Origin: Prochlorothrix hollandica PCC 9006 = CALU 1027
Lineage (GTDB): Bacteria; Cyanobacteriota; Cyanobacteriia; Prochlorotrichales; Prochlorotrichaceae
Length of the DNA stretch: 32,176 nucleotides
Reading direction: 5' to 3'
NCBI RefSeq assembly: GCF_000332315.1
Contig: NZ_KB235939.1
Location: 9,018 to 41,193 of the forward strand
Position 1 is the first letter of the stretch. Each line of letters starts with the position of its first letter. The position numbers and the translations under genes were made by a program. The notes under the pieces are model-generated. The model saw only the letters and a program-made list of their open reading frames with translations, did not search any database and was not told the DNA's origin. This document shows, one piece after another, positions 17,044 to 25,792 of the stretch.

Positions 17044-18240
17044 CACAAGAAGCTATTAAAAAGTTGCAAGAGCTAGTCAGCCATAGTAAAGATTCAGAAA
17101 AGATTAGTATGTCTATTGCTAAAGTCATGCAAGAAGTCTTTCCGGGCATCTCTATAAAAATTGACAGTATAAGTCAAGATATTGATTTAATCAAAGCAAT
17201 TCAAGATGATACACAATTCTTAATCGAGGAAAACAATATAGCTGTACCACATGATCTACAAGGGCATGGAGTTCAACGGCAATTAATCTTTAGTGCTTTA
17301 AAAGAATACTCAAAGCAGTTGCAATTAGCTAAATCTACTGCAAAAAAACCAGATATTAATCTAGATGAAAAATCTAATTCAACTAGAAAAAAATATATGA
17401 TTCTCTTAGAAGAGCCAGAGCTATTTCTTCACCCAACGGCAATTAGATCTGTCAGAAATCTGCTTTATGACTTAGCAAAGAACTCTGAATTTCAGATTAT
17501 ATGTGCGACACATTCACCCGTTATTATCGATCTAGCTCAATCACAGAATAGCTTAGTAAGAATTGTGAAGATTCCCGAAATCGGTTCTATCTCTCATCAG
17601 GTAAAAAGAGAGGAATTGATTGCTCCAAGAATGCTAGAAACATTCAATCCTCATGTGTGCGAAGCCTTTTTTGCCGATCAAGTAATTTTGGTTGAAGGTA
17701 GTACAGAGGCTATTGCAATTCGCCAAATTCTAGAGAAAATGGAATTAGAAAATTCAAATTCTAAGGACATTAAAAATTTTCATATTGTGAATTGTGGCGG
17801 CAAAACTACCATACCTGAATTTCAACGTATTTTGAGACTTTTTAAGATAGAATATACTGTATTTCATGACTCTGATTCACGTCTAGACAAGAATGGTAAG
17901 TCTCTTAATGTCTGGACAATAAATGAGAAAATATGGAAAGAAATTGAAATGGCAAGAAGAGATAATATTGAAGCAAAACGCTTTGTGAGTATTATTAATT
18001 TTGAGTCTTCAAACGGATATAATCCATGTCCGCAAAGTAAGCCCACTGAAGCATACCAACAGGTCAAGACATGGATCAGTCGATGGAATGAAAAAGCTAT
18101 ACAAGCAAAGCCGATCATAAAGTATATGCAATACTTAGTCCATGGTTATGGTGATATCGAAGATCATACTCAAGCTTGGCTAAATCAGCAGAGTGTTGAG
18201 TCTGTACCAGAGAATTTTATGGATGAGCAATTAGATTTAT

Positions 18241-18376
18241 GGTAACTATTCAGGGGTCAACGGGGGAATGCGGGTTTCAGGCTCTGAAAATCTAGAATCG
18301 TCGCACTTCGGGCCATTTTAACCCTCGATCGGAGGGCTGAAACGCACTAACTTCGTACCCCCCCTGAATGGTTACC
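18241..18376. mobile_element. Complete GGTAAC-ended MITE-like element (136 bp)
   Basis: The ends GGTAACTATTCAGGGG (18241-18256) and CCCCTGAATGGTTACC (18361-18376) form a 16-bp inverted repeat with one mismatch. Inside, GGGTTTCAGGCTCT and GAGGGCTGAAACGC form a second imperfect dyad. It has no coding capacity. Partial or diverged copies lie at 126-173, 14207-14233, 23155-23200 and 24741-24862. Its first bases supply the stop codon of the OLD-family gene. Confidence 0.85.
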
Positions 18377-18489
18377 GACCCCTATAGAGTTTCTTTCCAA
18401 GTGAGATGCTCACATTGCCACACCACTTCCTTATTCCTTAAAAGGATCTGTAAACCTATTGCGAGTTTAGAGACTAAACTCTACAATCT

Positions 18490-18945
18490 ATGCATGAAAT
18501 TGCACAGAGGAAGATGAAAATGGTCATGAAAGTATCTTATAGCTGGAGAAATATAACTAAAATTCTATCAGTTTTCCTTATATCTGCACTTTGGATCCCG
18601 CGTTCAGTTTCGGCTGAAGACTTGGTGATTGTTGCACCCGACGGGGAGTATTTAGGTAGAGTAGGAACGGATGGCTATCTCTGTGGAGAGTATGAGTCTG
18701 ATTGCGTTTGGAATAAGTTCTCTTTGTACGGTTCTGAGTTTTCTGCTACGAGTATTTTCAGTGATTTCAGTTTTTATGGTTCAAGTGTAGGTCCATATAG
18801 TGTTTGTAATCGTTTGTTGCAATATAGTGACATTCCGGTTCTAGTATTAGCTACTAGGCGAAGCATGGATTTCTATGACATAATTGGGCCTGATGCAGAA
18901 ACTGAAATTGGGCAACTACTTTACTTTTTGGCTTGTATCCGATAA
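18490..18945 (+). CDS. Small exported protein of unknown function
   Basis: The 151-codon frame begins at ATG 18490; the in-frame ATG codons at Met9, Met11 or Met13 are also plausible. A basic N-terminus and hydrophobic core (ILSVFLISALWIP) end in SVSA before EDLV, a good type I signal-peptide cleavage site. The mature ~115 residues start LVIVAPDGEYLGRVGTDGY and contain aromatic and serine-rich pieces (FSLYGSEFSATSIFSDFSFYGS), two early cysteines and two later ones. This layout resembles small secreted proteins with short repeated Y-G-S motifs found in cyanobacteria, but I do not know a function. It is AT-rich like the island around it. Confidence 0.65.
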   Translation: MHEIAQRKMKMVMKVSYSWRNITKILSVFLISALWIPRSVSAEDLVIVAPDGEYLGRVGTDGYLCGEYESDCVWNKFSLYGSEFSATSIFSDFSFYGSSVGPYSVCNRLLQYSDIPVLVLATRRSMDFYDIIGPDAETEIGQLLYFLACIR

Positions 18946-19083
18946 CAACTAAGGGCAGGTCTTTTCTTAAGTCTTGCTTCTTACAGCACTTTCTGCTTCT
19001 GTGCCATACACCTGTAACGCAGCCCCTGCAAAGGTTTGGGTTACTTATGCTGTACGGGAGCAGTACAATCATCAATCTTGTAG

Positions 19084-19110
19084 GGTGCGTTGCTGAACAG
19101 CAAACGCACC
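19084..19110 (+). terminator. Hairpin plus T tract; also an inverted copy of the GGTGCGTT repeat
   Basis: GGTGCGTTGCTG pairs with CAGCAAACGCACC and is followed by GTTTTTATTA. It fits a terminator for the upstream exported-protein gene and belongs to the same repeat family as 14254-14279. Confidence 0.55.
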
Positions 19111-19194
19111 GTTTTTATTAAGTATCCTAAATTGATTCACCCAATTGGAGCGAGGATCTAGATGAGTTGGGGTGCGATCGTCAGTGGGAATGAT

Positions 19195-19220
19195 GGTGCG
19201 TTTGCTTGTCGCAACGCACC
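19195..19220. repeat. GGTGCGTTTGC hairpin repeat, copy 4
   Basis: GGTGCGTTTGC-TTGTC-GCAACGCACC preceded by GGGAATGAT and followed by CTAC, almost identical to copy 1 at 14254-14279 and in the same orientation. Confidence 0.85.
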
Positions 19221-19245
19221 CTACCGCTGCTATTCGATCGTCGTC

Positions 19246-19496
19246 ATGAATAACCAAATCCGTAACGACTATATTAACGCCTTGGCATACGGCCAGCAAA
19301 ATCAAGATGATTTAAGCCAGCTCTATGGATTGATGTTTGATGGGGCGATCGTGTCACTGGTGGAGGTTCTCAGGGTGATTGGCTTATCCTTAACGACCAA
19401 AAAGGTGACACCGTTGAACTCAAAAGTATTAATTTGAGTTTCGCGATCGATCAAATCTACCGCAACCTCGACCTTACCCCAGAAACAACACCTTAA
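19246..19496 (+). pseudogene. Frameshifted coding remnant (possibly Fic-like C-terminus)
   Basis: From 19246 one frame reads NNQIRNDYINALAYGQQN, then QDDLSQLYGLMFDGAIVSLVEVLR. Near 19372 the coding sense continues in a shifted frame as GDWLILNDQKGDTVELKS and ends DLTPETTP at TAA 19494-19496. The RNDYINAL...DLS...SLVE pattern recalls the C-terminal helix of Fic-domain proteins, but the match is weak. The 5' part is missing, cut by the hairpin repeat at 19195-19220. Confidence 0.4.
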
Positions 19497-19546
19497 AAAT
19501 ACAAGTAGATTTAATCCAACGAAGTTTTGTAACAAGATTTGATCCC

Positions 19547-20728
19547 ATGAAAATTGTCGCCATCAAAATAAAAAACTACCGCGTTTTTGAAAATATAGAA
19601 ATCAAAAATATTCCAGATCTCTGCGTTATTATCGGAGCCAACGGAACCGGAAAATCAACCCTAGTTGATATTTTTGGTTTTCTCCGTGATGCCCTAAAAA
19701 ATAACATTCGCCAAGCTCTCCAAATCAGAGGTGGGTTTAATGAAGTTGTCACCAGAGGCAAAGAAAGCGAAAACATCGAAATTGAATTGAAATTCCGTAT
19801 GGCAATCCTTGGCACAGAACGCCTAGTCACCTATGTGCTGATTATCGGACAGGAAAACCAAAGATCCGTCATAAAGCGAGAAATCTTACGTTACAAACGT
19901 GGCGAATATGGTTCCCCTTTTCATTTTCTCGACTTCCAAAATGGCAAAGGATACGCTATTAAGAATGAAGAAGACTTTAAAAGTGATGAAGAACTAGAGC
20001 GAGAAGAACAAGAACTTGAATCTGCTGATATTTTAGCCATTAAAGGATTAGGACAATTTCAACGATTCAAAGCTGCCAATGCCTTTCGTTCCCTGATCGA
20101 AAATTGGCACGTGTCTGATTTTCATATCAGCGATGCTAGAGGCAGTAAAGACGCACTCTATGCCGAACACCTTTCCCCCACAGGCGACAATATGGCAGTC
20201 GTTGCCCAATATATTTACCAAGAATATCCCAAAACCTTTAAACAGATTTTGCAGCGAATGCAAGAACGAGTTCCCGGTGTATCAAAAGTTGAAGCAAAGA
20301 ACACCGAAGACGGCAGGCTTATTCTCAAATTTCAAGACCAAGCTTTTAAAGATCCCTTTATCGATCGCTATGTCTCCGATGGCACTATGAAAATGTTCGC
20401 CTATTTAATTCTGCTATTTGACCCCAAACCCCACCCCTTATTGTGTGTCGAGGAGCCAGAAAATCAACTTTATCCCAGCCTTTTGCGAGCACTGGCCGAA
20501 GAATTTTCTAGCTATGCCCACCGAGGCGGACAAGTTTTTGTTTCCACCCATTCCTCCGACTTCCTCAATGCCGTTCCCTTAGATAGTATCTTTTGGCTCA
20601 TCAAAGATCAAGGTCTCACAAAAATCCAGAAAGCCGCTGATAACGAAATTCTAAGAAATCTAGTAAAAGCAGGAGATCTCCCTGGTTATCTCTGGAACCA
20701 AGGTTGGTTTGAAGGAGTTGACCCCTAA
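19547..20728 (+). CDS. AAA family (AAA_21-type, ABC-like) ATPase of an ATPase/TOPRIM pair
   Basis: The protein is 393 residues. It begins with the SMC/ABC-like strand MKIVAIKIKNYRVFENIEI, then Walker A GANGTGKST (30-38). An arm region with a charged coil (about 140-165) follows. A signature-like YVSDGTMKMFAYLILL (275-290), Walker B LLCVEEPENQLYP (298-310) and the switch STHSSDFL (333-340) complete the ATPase. It has no TOPRIM domain of its own. The next gene starts within its stop codon (TAATG) and encodes the DUF4276 partner, so the two are translationally coupled. In architecture the pair resembles a split OLD protein or a PARIS-type AriA/AriB system; function in phage defence is inferred. 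Confidence 0.9.
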   Translation: MKIVAIKIKNYRVFENIEIKNIPDLCVIIGANGTGKSTLVDIFGFLRDALKNNIRQALQIRGGFNEVVTRGKESENIEIELKFRMAILGTERLVTYVLIIGQENQRSVIKREILRYKRGEYGSPFHFLDFQNGKGYAIKNEEDFKSDEELEREEQELESADILAIKGLGQFQRFKAANAFRSLIENWHVSDFHISDARGSKDALYAEHLSPTGDNMAVVAQYIYQEYPKTFKQILQRMQERVPGVSKVEAKNTEDGRLILKFQDQAFKDPFIDRYVSDGTMKMFAYLILLFDPKPHPLLCVEEPENQLYPSLLRALAEEFSSYAHRGGQVFVSTHSSDFLNAVPLDSIFWLIKDQGLTKIQKAADNEILRNLVKAGDLPGYLWNQGWFEGVDP

Positions 20729-21306
20729 TGAGTTACGATTTGATTTTTTTGTTAGAAGAATATTCTATCAAGATTGTCTTAGAAGAAATCCTCCCCCAAC
20801 TAATCCCTACTGAGGTTAGCTATATTTGTATTGCCCACGAAGGCAAACAAGATTTAGCCAAGTCTATCCCCACAAAAATCAAAGCGTTTCAGTTTAAGCC
20901 TGATACAAAATTTGTGATTGTCCATGATCAAGACTCCCACGATTGCGAGACCCTCAAAGCTGAATTATTAGAAATTTGTCAAAAAGCGGGAAAATCGGAC
21001 GTATTGGTTCGGATTATTTGCCATGAACTAGAATCTTGGTTTCTTGGCGATTTAGCCGCCGTCGAACAAGCTTATGCCCTCAAACCCCAGAGCCTCAGCA
21101 AAAACCAAGACCAACGCAAATTTCGAGATCCCGATCGGCTAAACTCCGCCAAACAAGAACTTAAAAAATTAGTCAGTGAATACTATGGGGGAACTCACTC
21201 CAAGGCGATCGCCCCCTATCTATCTCTAGCCGATAACAAATCTCATAGCTTTCAAGTTTTTGTTAAGGGCATCAGAACGCTAATTCACAATCACCTAGAT
21301 AGTTAG
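20728..21306 (+). CDS. DUF4276 (TOPRIM-like) partner of the AAA ATPase
   Basis: The 192-residue protein starts at ATG 20728, overlapping the ATPase stop by one base. Conserved DUF4276 features are LIFLLEEYSIKIVLEEILP near the N-terminus, FVIVHDQDSHDC (Asp67 and Asp69), and CHELESWFLGDLAAVEQAY. The acidic residues early (Glu10/Glu11) and the D-x-D match a TOPRIM metal site. The family is uncharacterised but is regularly coupled to AAA_21 ATPases. By analogy with AriB of PARIS it may be a nuclease effector controlled by the ATPase. That role is inference. Confidence 0.88.
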   Translation: MSYDLIFLLEEYSIKIVLEEILPQLIPTEVSYICIAHEGKQDLAKSIPTKIKAFQFKPDTKFVIVHDQDSHDCETLKAELLEICQKAGKSDVLVRIICHELESWFLGDLAAVEQAYALKPQSLSKNQDQRKFRDPDRLNSAKQELKKLVSEYYGGTHSKAIAPYLSLADNKSHSFQVFVKGIRTLIHNHLDS

Positions 21307-21341
21307 CATAACCCTGGTTTGTCTAGGGCCACACCAACTTG

Positions 21342-21444
21342 TACAGCAGTCCGAAATGGGTCGTGTGGTGTGCCCCCTCCGGGGGCACACCACACCAAGG
21401 GTTTCAGCCGTCGAGATCCTTACAACTGATTTAGGGTTGCTGTA
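21342..21444. repeat. TACAGCA-ended palindromic element, copy D
   Basis: A 103-bp element, nearly identical to copy B and in the same orientation, but with the hairpin loop reversed (TGTGCCCCC-TCC-GGGGGCACA). It lies just after the DUF4276 stop. Confidence 0.88.
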
Positions 21445-21477
21445 TAGGCTGTTTCTGGTTCCTGGGGAGATTGAGTT

Positions 21478-21726
21478 TTAGGGTAGGCCATTGCGTAGAA
21501 ATTCTTCTAGCTTAATGAGGGGTAGAAAGACCGAGTATTGCCAGCCTTCACCGGGGTCTTGGCCTTTTTTGGCAATATAATCCCGTCGTCTCTCCCCTTT
21601 GCCCTGGGGATAGGTTTCCACGCCATGGAAGACCTCAGAGCGGGCAACCCCATAGCTGAGAACATAGAGACTGAGGAGGACGATTAATCCCAGTTTAGCG
21701 GGGTGATTCACCAGGGGATATTTCAT
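21478..21726 (-). CDS. Small single-pass membrane protein, conserved-looking hypothetical
   Basis: From ATG 21726 the protein is 82 residues; an in-frame start at 21774 would overlap the upstream methyltransferase end by 14 bp and is the alternative. Residues 8-30 (HPAKLGLIVLLSLYVLSYGVA) form one membrane helix. A soluble C-terminus follows, with HGVETYPQGKGERRRDYIAKK, GQDPGEGW and LIKLEEFLRN. The composition and clear charged tail look like a genuine conserved cyanobacterial protein. I do not recognise a function. The short distance after the methyltransferase gene suggests co-transcription. Confidence 0.65.
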   Translation of the reverse strand: MKYPLVNHPAKLGLIVLLSLYVLSYGVARSEVFHGVETYPQGKGERRRDYIAKKGQDPGEGWQYSVFLPLIKLEEFLRNGLP

Positions 21727-21760
21727 AACAGGATGGCGATCGCAGCACCTGGAAACCGCC

Positions 21761-22885
21761 TTAATATAACTCATACTCTAGGAGTTGACAGGCTAGGGAA
21801 CCATTGTTAACCGGCATTCGTTTAGAGGACTTGAGACCAATGAACATAGCCAGTTCCTTATTGCCGCTGAGGACATAGGCTTTCCAGCCTTTGAACCGTT
21901 GTTTGAGGACATCCCCCAGCAGTTTGTAGAATTGCCCCAGTTCTTGGCGATCGCCCATGCGTGTTCCATAGGGGGGATTACAGATCACGACACCCCGATC
22001 GGCGGGGGCTTCCACATCGGCCAACTCCCGGCAGGCGAAGCTGAGGTGGGAGTCTAAACTGCTGAAATGGGCATTGGCCCTGGCCTGCTCAACGATGTCT
22101 GGATCGCGATCGCTGCCCCCAATGAAAGCTTGTAAGCTGTCCCGTTCCCCGGCCTCCGACTCCTCCAGTAACTGATTCCAGAGATCCAGATCAAAGTCGA
22201 GCCAGGTTTCAAACCCAAAGCGATCGCGGAAACTCCCCGGTGCAATGTTGAGACCGATTAAGGCTGCCTCTAAGGGTAAGGTGCCGGATCCACACAGGGG
22301 ATCAAAAAAAGCCAAGTCGGGGGTCCATGCCGACAGATGAATGAGGGCTGCGGCCAGGGTTTCTTTGAGGGGCGCTTTGCCCATGGCGGGCCGGTAACCT
22401 CGGCGGTGCAAGCTGGTGCCGGAACTGTCTAAGGTGAGGGTACAGTGATCGTCGTGGAGGTGAATGTTAATGCGCAGATCGGGTTCTGTGATATCGATGC
22501 TCGATCGCTCACCAAACCGATCCTGTTGCCCATCAACGATGGCATTTTTCACCTGCAACGCCGTAAAGTGGCTGTGGTTCAGGGCTGGGGTTTTGCCGGT
22601 GGCATTGACGGCAAAGGTGCGGTTGGGGCGCAGATACTCCGACCAGTCCACGGTTTGGATGCCTTGGTAGAGTTGCTCGGCATTGGCACAGGGAAACCGC
22701 GTCAGCACCTGGAGAATGTGGGAGGGGATCCGCGCCCACAGGTTAGTGCGATACAACAGGCGGCGATCGCCCTGAAACCCCACGCCGCAAAAGTCGGGGG
22801 TCACTTGCTCCGCCCCGAGGCGTTGCAATTCTGCCGCCGCCAAGGTTTCCAGGCCACGGGCTACGGTAGCAAAGTATTCCGGCAT
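21761..22885 (-). CDS. THUMP-domain 23S rRNA (guanine-N2)-methyltransferase, RlmL N-domain-like
   Basis: The chosen ATG 22885 gives 374 residues starting MPEYFATVARGLETLAAAEL, the normal family N-terminus; a GTG nine codons upstream is the alternative. A THUMP RNA-binding region spans roughly residues 35-155. The SAM-binding motif I is FFDPLCGSGTLPLEA (193-207), and the catalytic motif CNPPYGTRMG (302-311) is the N-P-P-Y signature of N2-guanine or N6-adenine methyltransferases. The protein corresponds to the first half of E. coli RlmL, which makes m2G2445, without the fused RlmK half, as is usual in cyanobacteria. It is cytoplasmic and acts on 23S rRNA or its precursors. Confidence 0.9.
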   Translation of the reverse strand: MPEYFATVARGLETLAAAELQRLGAEQVTPDFCGVGFQGDRRLLYRTNLWARIPSHILQVLTRFPCANAEQLYQGIQTVDWSEYLRPNRTFAVNATGKTPALNHSHFTALQVKNAIVDGQQDRFGERSSIDITEPDLRINIHLHDDHCTLTLDSSGTSLHRRGYRPAMGKAPLKETLAAALIHLSAWTPDLAFFDPLCGSGTLPLEAALIGLNIAPGSFRDRFGFETWLDFDLDLWNQLLEESEAGERDSLQAFIGGSDRDPDIVEQARANAHFSSLDSHLSFACRELADVEAPADRGVVICNPPYGTRMGDRQELGQFYKLLGDVLKQRFKGWKAYVLSGNKELAMFIGLKSSKRMPVNNGSLACQLLEYELY

Positions 22886-22998
22886 CGGTTTATTCAGTGA
22901 CAGCCTTTCCACCCTGCCACGGTTTGGCTGGGGGGAGGCTAGATGTTAAGGTTGTCTTCCTGGATTCCCCCCCGAAAACAGCCCTGGGTTGACTCAAT

Positions 22999-23097
22999 CC
23001 GTGGTGGGTTCACCGATTTTGCTAGGGGCAATCCCCCCGTGGTTGCCCTGGCTGTGGGTCGCCAAGAGGGTCGGCACAGGGGCAAGAACCCTACCCG
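22999..23097. repeat. Third copy of the GGTGGGTTCACCG repeat, single 12-bp unit
   Basis: GGTGGGTTCACCGATTTTGC...GGGCAAGAACCCTACC matches the repeats at 211-460. It has only one GTCGCCAAGAGG unit (23058-23069) against four and three there. Confidence 0.88.
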
Positions 23098-23154
23098 AGG
23101 TCGAGGGTTCCCCAGTAAACTGAACCCCTTTGAGACGGTCCTGACCCTCGAACT

Positions 23155-23200
23155 GAGGGCTGAAACCCTACTAACTTCGTCCACCCCCTGAATAGTTACC
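23155..23200. repeat. Right half of a GGTAAC-type element
   Basis: GAGGGCTGAAACCCTACTAACTTCG...CCCCCTGAATAGTTACC matches the right end of 18241-18376. It ends exactly where the truncated TACAGCA element begins. Confidence 0.75.
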
Positions 23201-23286
23201 AGTTGTAAGGCTCTCGATAGCTGAAACCCTTGGTATGGTGTACGCCCTCCGGGGGCACACCACACGACCCATTTAGGACTGCTGTA
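23201..23286. repeat. TACAGCA-ended palindromic element, copy E, left end missing
   Basis: Begins at AGTTGTAAGG, lacking the outer TACAGCA-CCTAAATC end, and continues normally to ACTGCTGTA. The GGTAAC element abuts it at 23200/23201, which suggests insertion into or replacement of its left arm. Confidence 0.82.
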
Positions 23287-23291
23287 GTTAC

Positions 23292-24440
23292 TTAAGGTGT
23301 TGTGTCCGGGGCACAGATTAACTCTTGGATAATCACCGTTAAATTGGCCAGTTCATCCAAATCCAGCAAGGATTGGAAATCTTGGAGATCTCCCTGCATC
23401 CGTTGTACGGTTCCAGACATTTTGTCCACATTGTCCTTGACGGCATTGGGTTCATAGAACTCCAAGGCTTCCATCACCGAAAAGCGTCCATCTTTGGCAG
23501 CGTCGTTAATGGATTTGCCCAGGGTGGCTTTCAAGTCTTCCACCTTAACATTTTTGGCCGTATCGGGATCTAAAATCAGTGCGGTTTGACGCAGAACAAT
23601 GTCCCCAAAAAAGCTGGAAATAAAGCGATCGACTAACTTCGGATCAATCTCGACTACCTGGGATAGGGCTGCTTCAGTGTCCATGTCCGACGTGGCCGTT
23701 AAACTATTGACCAAGGCTAGCAACTGCTGATTTTCTTCAGAGTCCGGTCCACAGAAAAACTGATCTAACCCACCGGATAGTTCCTCTGATAGCTGTACCC
23801 CTGCAATGGCTTGGAGATCCTTAACGTCGGTTTCTAGGCGTTTTTGGAGTTGGGTAAAGCGCCGCACATCCACTTCTAGACTATCGGGTTCATACTTTTG
23901 CAAGACTTCCAACATGGACACTTTATCGTCGGCAGCGGCGGCGGTTAAGGCATCCCCCAAGGTTCGCCACATGTCAGGATTAGCACCGTTGACGGGATCT
24001 AAGACTAGGGATACTTCTTGAAGAACCACTTCCCCCACATAACTGATCAGAAAGCGATCGACTAACGCCCCATCCACATCAGACACATTGGAAAAGAAGG
24101 CGCGAATATCGATTTCTTCTAAATCAGAAAAACCTGACATTAAATCCAATAAAACTTGTAAGTCGTCGGTTTTTTTCCCGTCCTTAACAAAGGATTCCAG
24201 CACATCCAATGTGAGGGGTTCTTCCAGCAAAAATCTGGGTTTCAGGTTAATGCTTTCCAAGGCTTGGGCTGGGGTTGCTGCCAAGAATAGGCTGCTACCG
24301 AGGGTGGCTGCTGTGAGCCAAGGGGTCAGCCCTGTGGTCAGCCCTGTGGTCAGGCACCGGGAGAGCATGGCCCGCAGGGGATGATCCCACCGAGACGACT
24401 GAGGCTGAGGGGATACCTGATTGAAAAAACCCAGTACCAT
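23292..24440 (-). CDS. Exported protein with two DUF1400 domains
   Basis: The protein is 382 residues. A long N-terminus and hydrophobic segment end in ATPAQA before LES (residue 60/61), a signal-peptide-like site. Two homologous all-helical units follow, about 66-195 and 236-342. Each has the order L-V-D-R-F-[hydrophobic]-G-[DE]-[IV]-V-L ... LDP ... A-A-x-D-[GD]-[KR]-[FV]-S-[MV]-x-E-[AV]-L-x-[FK]-Y-E-P. This matches DUF1400, which in cyanobacteria normally precedes an alpha/beta hydrolase domain. Here no hydrolase motif (G-x-S-x-G) is present. It is probably a secreted or periplasmic protein of unknown role. The signal region contains an in-frame 12-bp repeat (24324-24352). A 15-bp tandem array lies just upstream. 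Confidence 0.8.
   Translation of the reverse strand: MVLGFFNQVSPQPQSSRWDHPLRAMLSRCLTTGLTTGLTPWLTAATLGSSLFLAATPAQALESINLKPRFLLEEPLTLDVLESFVKDGKKTDDLQVLLDLMSGFSDLEEIDIRAFFSNVSDVDGALVDRFLISYVGEVVLQEVSLVLDPVNGANPDMWRTLGDALTAAAADDKVSMLEVLQKYEPDSLEVDVRRFTQLQKRLETDVKDLQAIAGVQLSEELSGGLDQFFCGPDSEENQQLLALVNSLTATSDMDTEAALSQVVEIDPKLVDRFISSFFGDIVLRQTALILDPDTAKNVKVEDLKATLGKSINDAAKDGRFSVMEALEFYEPNAVKDNVDKMSGTVQRMQGDLQDFQSLLDLDELANLTVIIQELICAPDTTP
24324..24352. repeat. In-frame 12-bp repeat in the signal peptide (GGTCAGCCCTGT)
   Basis: Two exact units (24324-24335, 24336-24347) and a partial third encode TTGL-TTGL-T in the DUF1400 protein. Confidence 0.8.
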
Positions 24441-24470
24441 AACGAACTCCTGATTATATTTTTAAGTCAC

Positions 24471-24545
24471 CGCACGTATCTTAACCGCACGTATCCTAAT
24501 CGCACGTATCTTAATCGCACGTATCTTAATCGCACGTATCTTAGA
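24471..24545. repeat. Tandem array, 15 bp x 5 (CGCACGTATCTTAAT)
   Basis: Five consecutive units with minor changes lie 31-105 bp upstream of the DUF1400 protein start, within its probable promoter region. Confidence 0.93.
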
Positions 24546-24570
24546 CCTGTCTAGTCAACCTCTGTCCCCG

Positions 24571-24669
24571 TACAGCAGTCCGATATGGGTCGGGTGGTGC
24601 CCTCCGGGCGCACACCACCCAAAGAGTTTCAGGGATCGAGATCCTGACAACTGATTTAGGATTGCTGTA
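24571..24669. repeat. TACAGCA-ended palindromic element, copy F
   Basis: A 99-bp copy with a shortened hairpin (GGTGCCC-TCC-GGGCGCACC) in the orientation of copies B and D. Confidence 0.85.
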
Positions 24670-24740
24670 GGGTTTTTTGTTGACTGATCTAATTTTTATC
24701 ACTTTTTAGCTGTGGTTAGCTGTGACCGGATCACCCGTAA

Positions 24741-24862
24741 TGGTTCAGGGGGCAACGAGAGAATCAGGGTTTAAGGCTCTAAAAGTCTCGAATCAACCTG
24801 GTTTTGACTGCTTCCGATCGCAGCTTGAGGGCTGAGACCCTACTAACTCAGCACACCTCCCA
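24741..24862. repeat. Diverged GGTAAC-type element
   Basis: ATGGTTCAGGGGGCAACG, GAATCAGGGTTTAAGGCTCT and GAGGGCTGAGACCCTACTAACT parallel the order of 18241-18376, but the terminal repeats are degraded. Apart from this, the element at 24571 and the 15-bp array, 24441-24949 shows no gene. Confidence 0.6.
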
Positions 24863-24949
24863 ACCTCCCAACAGTGATGGATCTACACCAGTAGACGGAA
24901 CTTTGCCCTAGACGGGTGGGTTCTGTTGGCCCTGGGAGGGCCGATGGTC

Positions 24950-25792
24950 TTATAGGGCCGATCGCAAGGTCTCCAGTAATCGACGAATGACGGGGAGATC
25001 TTGGGCCTGGTTCCCCGCCAGTCCTTGGGCTTCTTGGTACTGCACATACAGGGTCAGTTCTGGATAAGCTTCCTGCCAGCGTTGCAGTTCATAGAGCAAC
25101 AGCCCCCGGTCCCGGTGGTCTTGGGGCCGATCGGGATGCAGCAATAGCAGCCAGTCCACCATGGCCAGGGCTTGGGTGAAGGCTCCGGTTTTGATGTAAA
25201 TCACCTTGAGATTGGTGAGCAGTCGGGCTAAAAACTGGCGCTGACTGACCGGTTCTAGGTGTTCCGCCTTGAGGGACACGGGCATCCCATAAATTTGCTG
25301 TAAGCGGGCCTCGCAGTCTTGGGGGAACAGCACTTCCCCCTGGTGGAACGCATCCACATATAGCTCCATGGCATCCACCTGGGGCCGCAGTAGAAAATGC
25401 CCCGGCATCCCGATGCCCTCCAGGGGAAACCCCAAGCGCTGGGCCACTGCGCCATAGACCAGGGACAGGCTGATGGGGATGCCGGTGCGCCGTTCCAACA
25501 CGTCATTGAGAAAACTGTTGCGGGGATCATAGTAGTTGTCGGTGTTGCCCCGAAAGCCTAAGTCCTGGAACAGGTGCTGATTAATGATCTGAATCCAGCG
25601 CAAGGGATAGCGCTCGGCGGGGAGGCGGGGGGCGATGGTGGCGGCGATCGCGTCCAATTGTTCCAGACAGGGGCTGAGGTCGCGATCGGGGTAGGTTTCC
25701 TGGGCAATACAGAGGGCTGCTGCGACCAGATCAATGGCAGCATCGGGCTGGTCGATCGCCGCCTCAAAGCGTTGGCGGGGGGTGGGGTTCAT
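24950..25792 (-). CDS. SirB1-family transglutaminase-like protein with TPR C-terminus
   Basis: The protein is 280 residues. The central segment YYDPRNSFLNDVLERRTGIPISLSLVYGAVAQRLGFPLEGIGMPGHFLLR matches the SirB1/transglutaminase-like family in wording and spacing: N-x-F-L-N-x-V-L, R-x-G-I-P-I-S-L, and G-x-P-G-H-F. Confidence 0.
   Translation of the reverse strand: MNPTPRQRFEAAIDQPDAAIDLVAAALCIAQETYPDRDLSPCLEQLDAIAATIAPRLPAERYPLRWIQIINQHLFQDLGFRGNTDNYYDPRNSFLNDVLERRTGIPISLSLVYGAVAQRLGFPLEGIGMPGHFLLRPQVDAMELYVDAFHQGEVLFPQDCEARLQQIYGMPVSLKAEHLEPVSQRQFLARLLTNLKVIYIKTGAFTQALAMVDWLLLLHPDRPQDHRDRGLLLYELQRWQEAYPELTLYVQYQEAQGLAGNQAQDLPVIRRLLETLRSAL

Larger units (their letters stand above)
15157..18245 (+). 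pseudogene. OLD-family ATPase/TOPRIM nuclease, interrupted by an ISAs1 element
   Basis: Two halves of one gene flank the IS: 15157-15706 and 17044-18245. Joining them after removal of the IS and one target copy gives an uninterrupted 583-residue frame. The N-terminal ABC-type ATPase has Walker A GKNNAGKSS (37-45), a signature-like DLQGHGVQRQ (about 254-263), Walker B MILLEEPEL (about 302-310) and the ATHSP switch (about 338). A TOPRIM domain follows with VILVEGSTE (Glu about 401) and FHDSDSR (Asp 459 and 461). This is the OLD architecture used in several phage-defence systems, including Gabija GajA. No UvrD helicase is adjacent, so it is not a standard Gabija pair. A GAGG at about 15145 supports the start. 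The left half now reads into the IS and stops at 15714, so the product is probably inactive. The terminal TAA comes from a GGTAAC element. Confidence 0.9.
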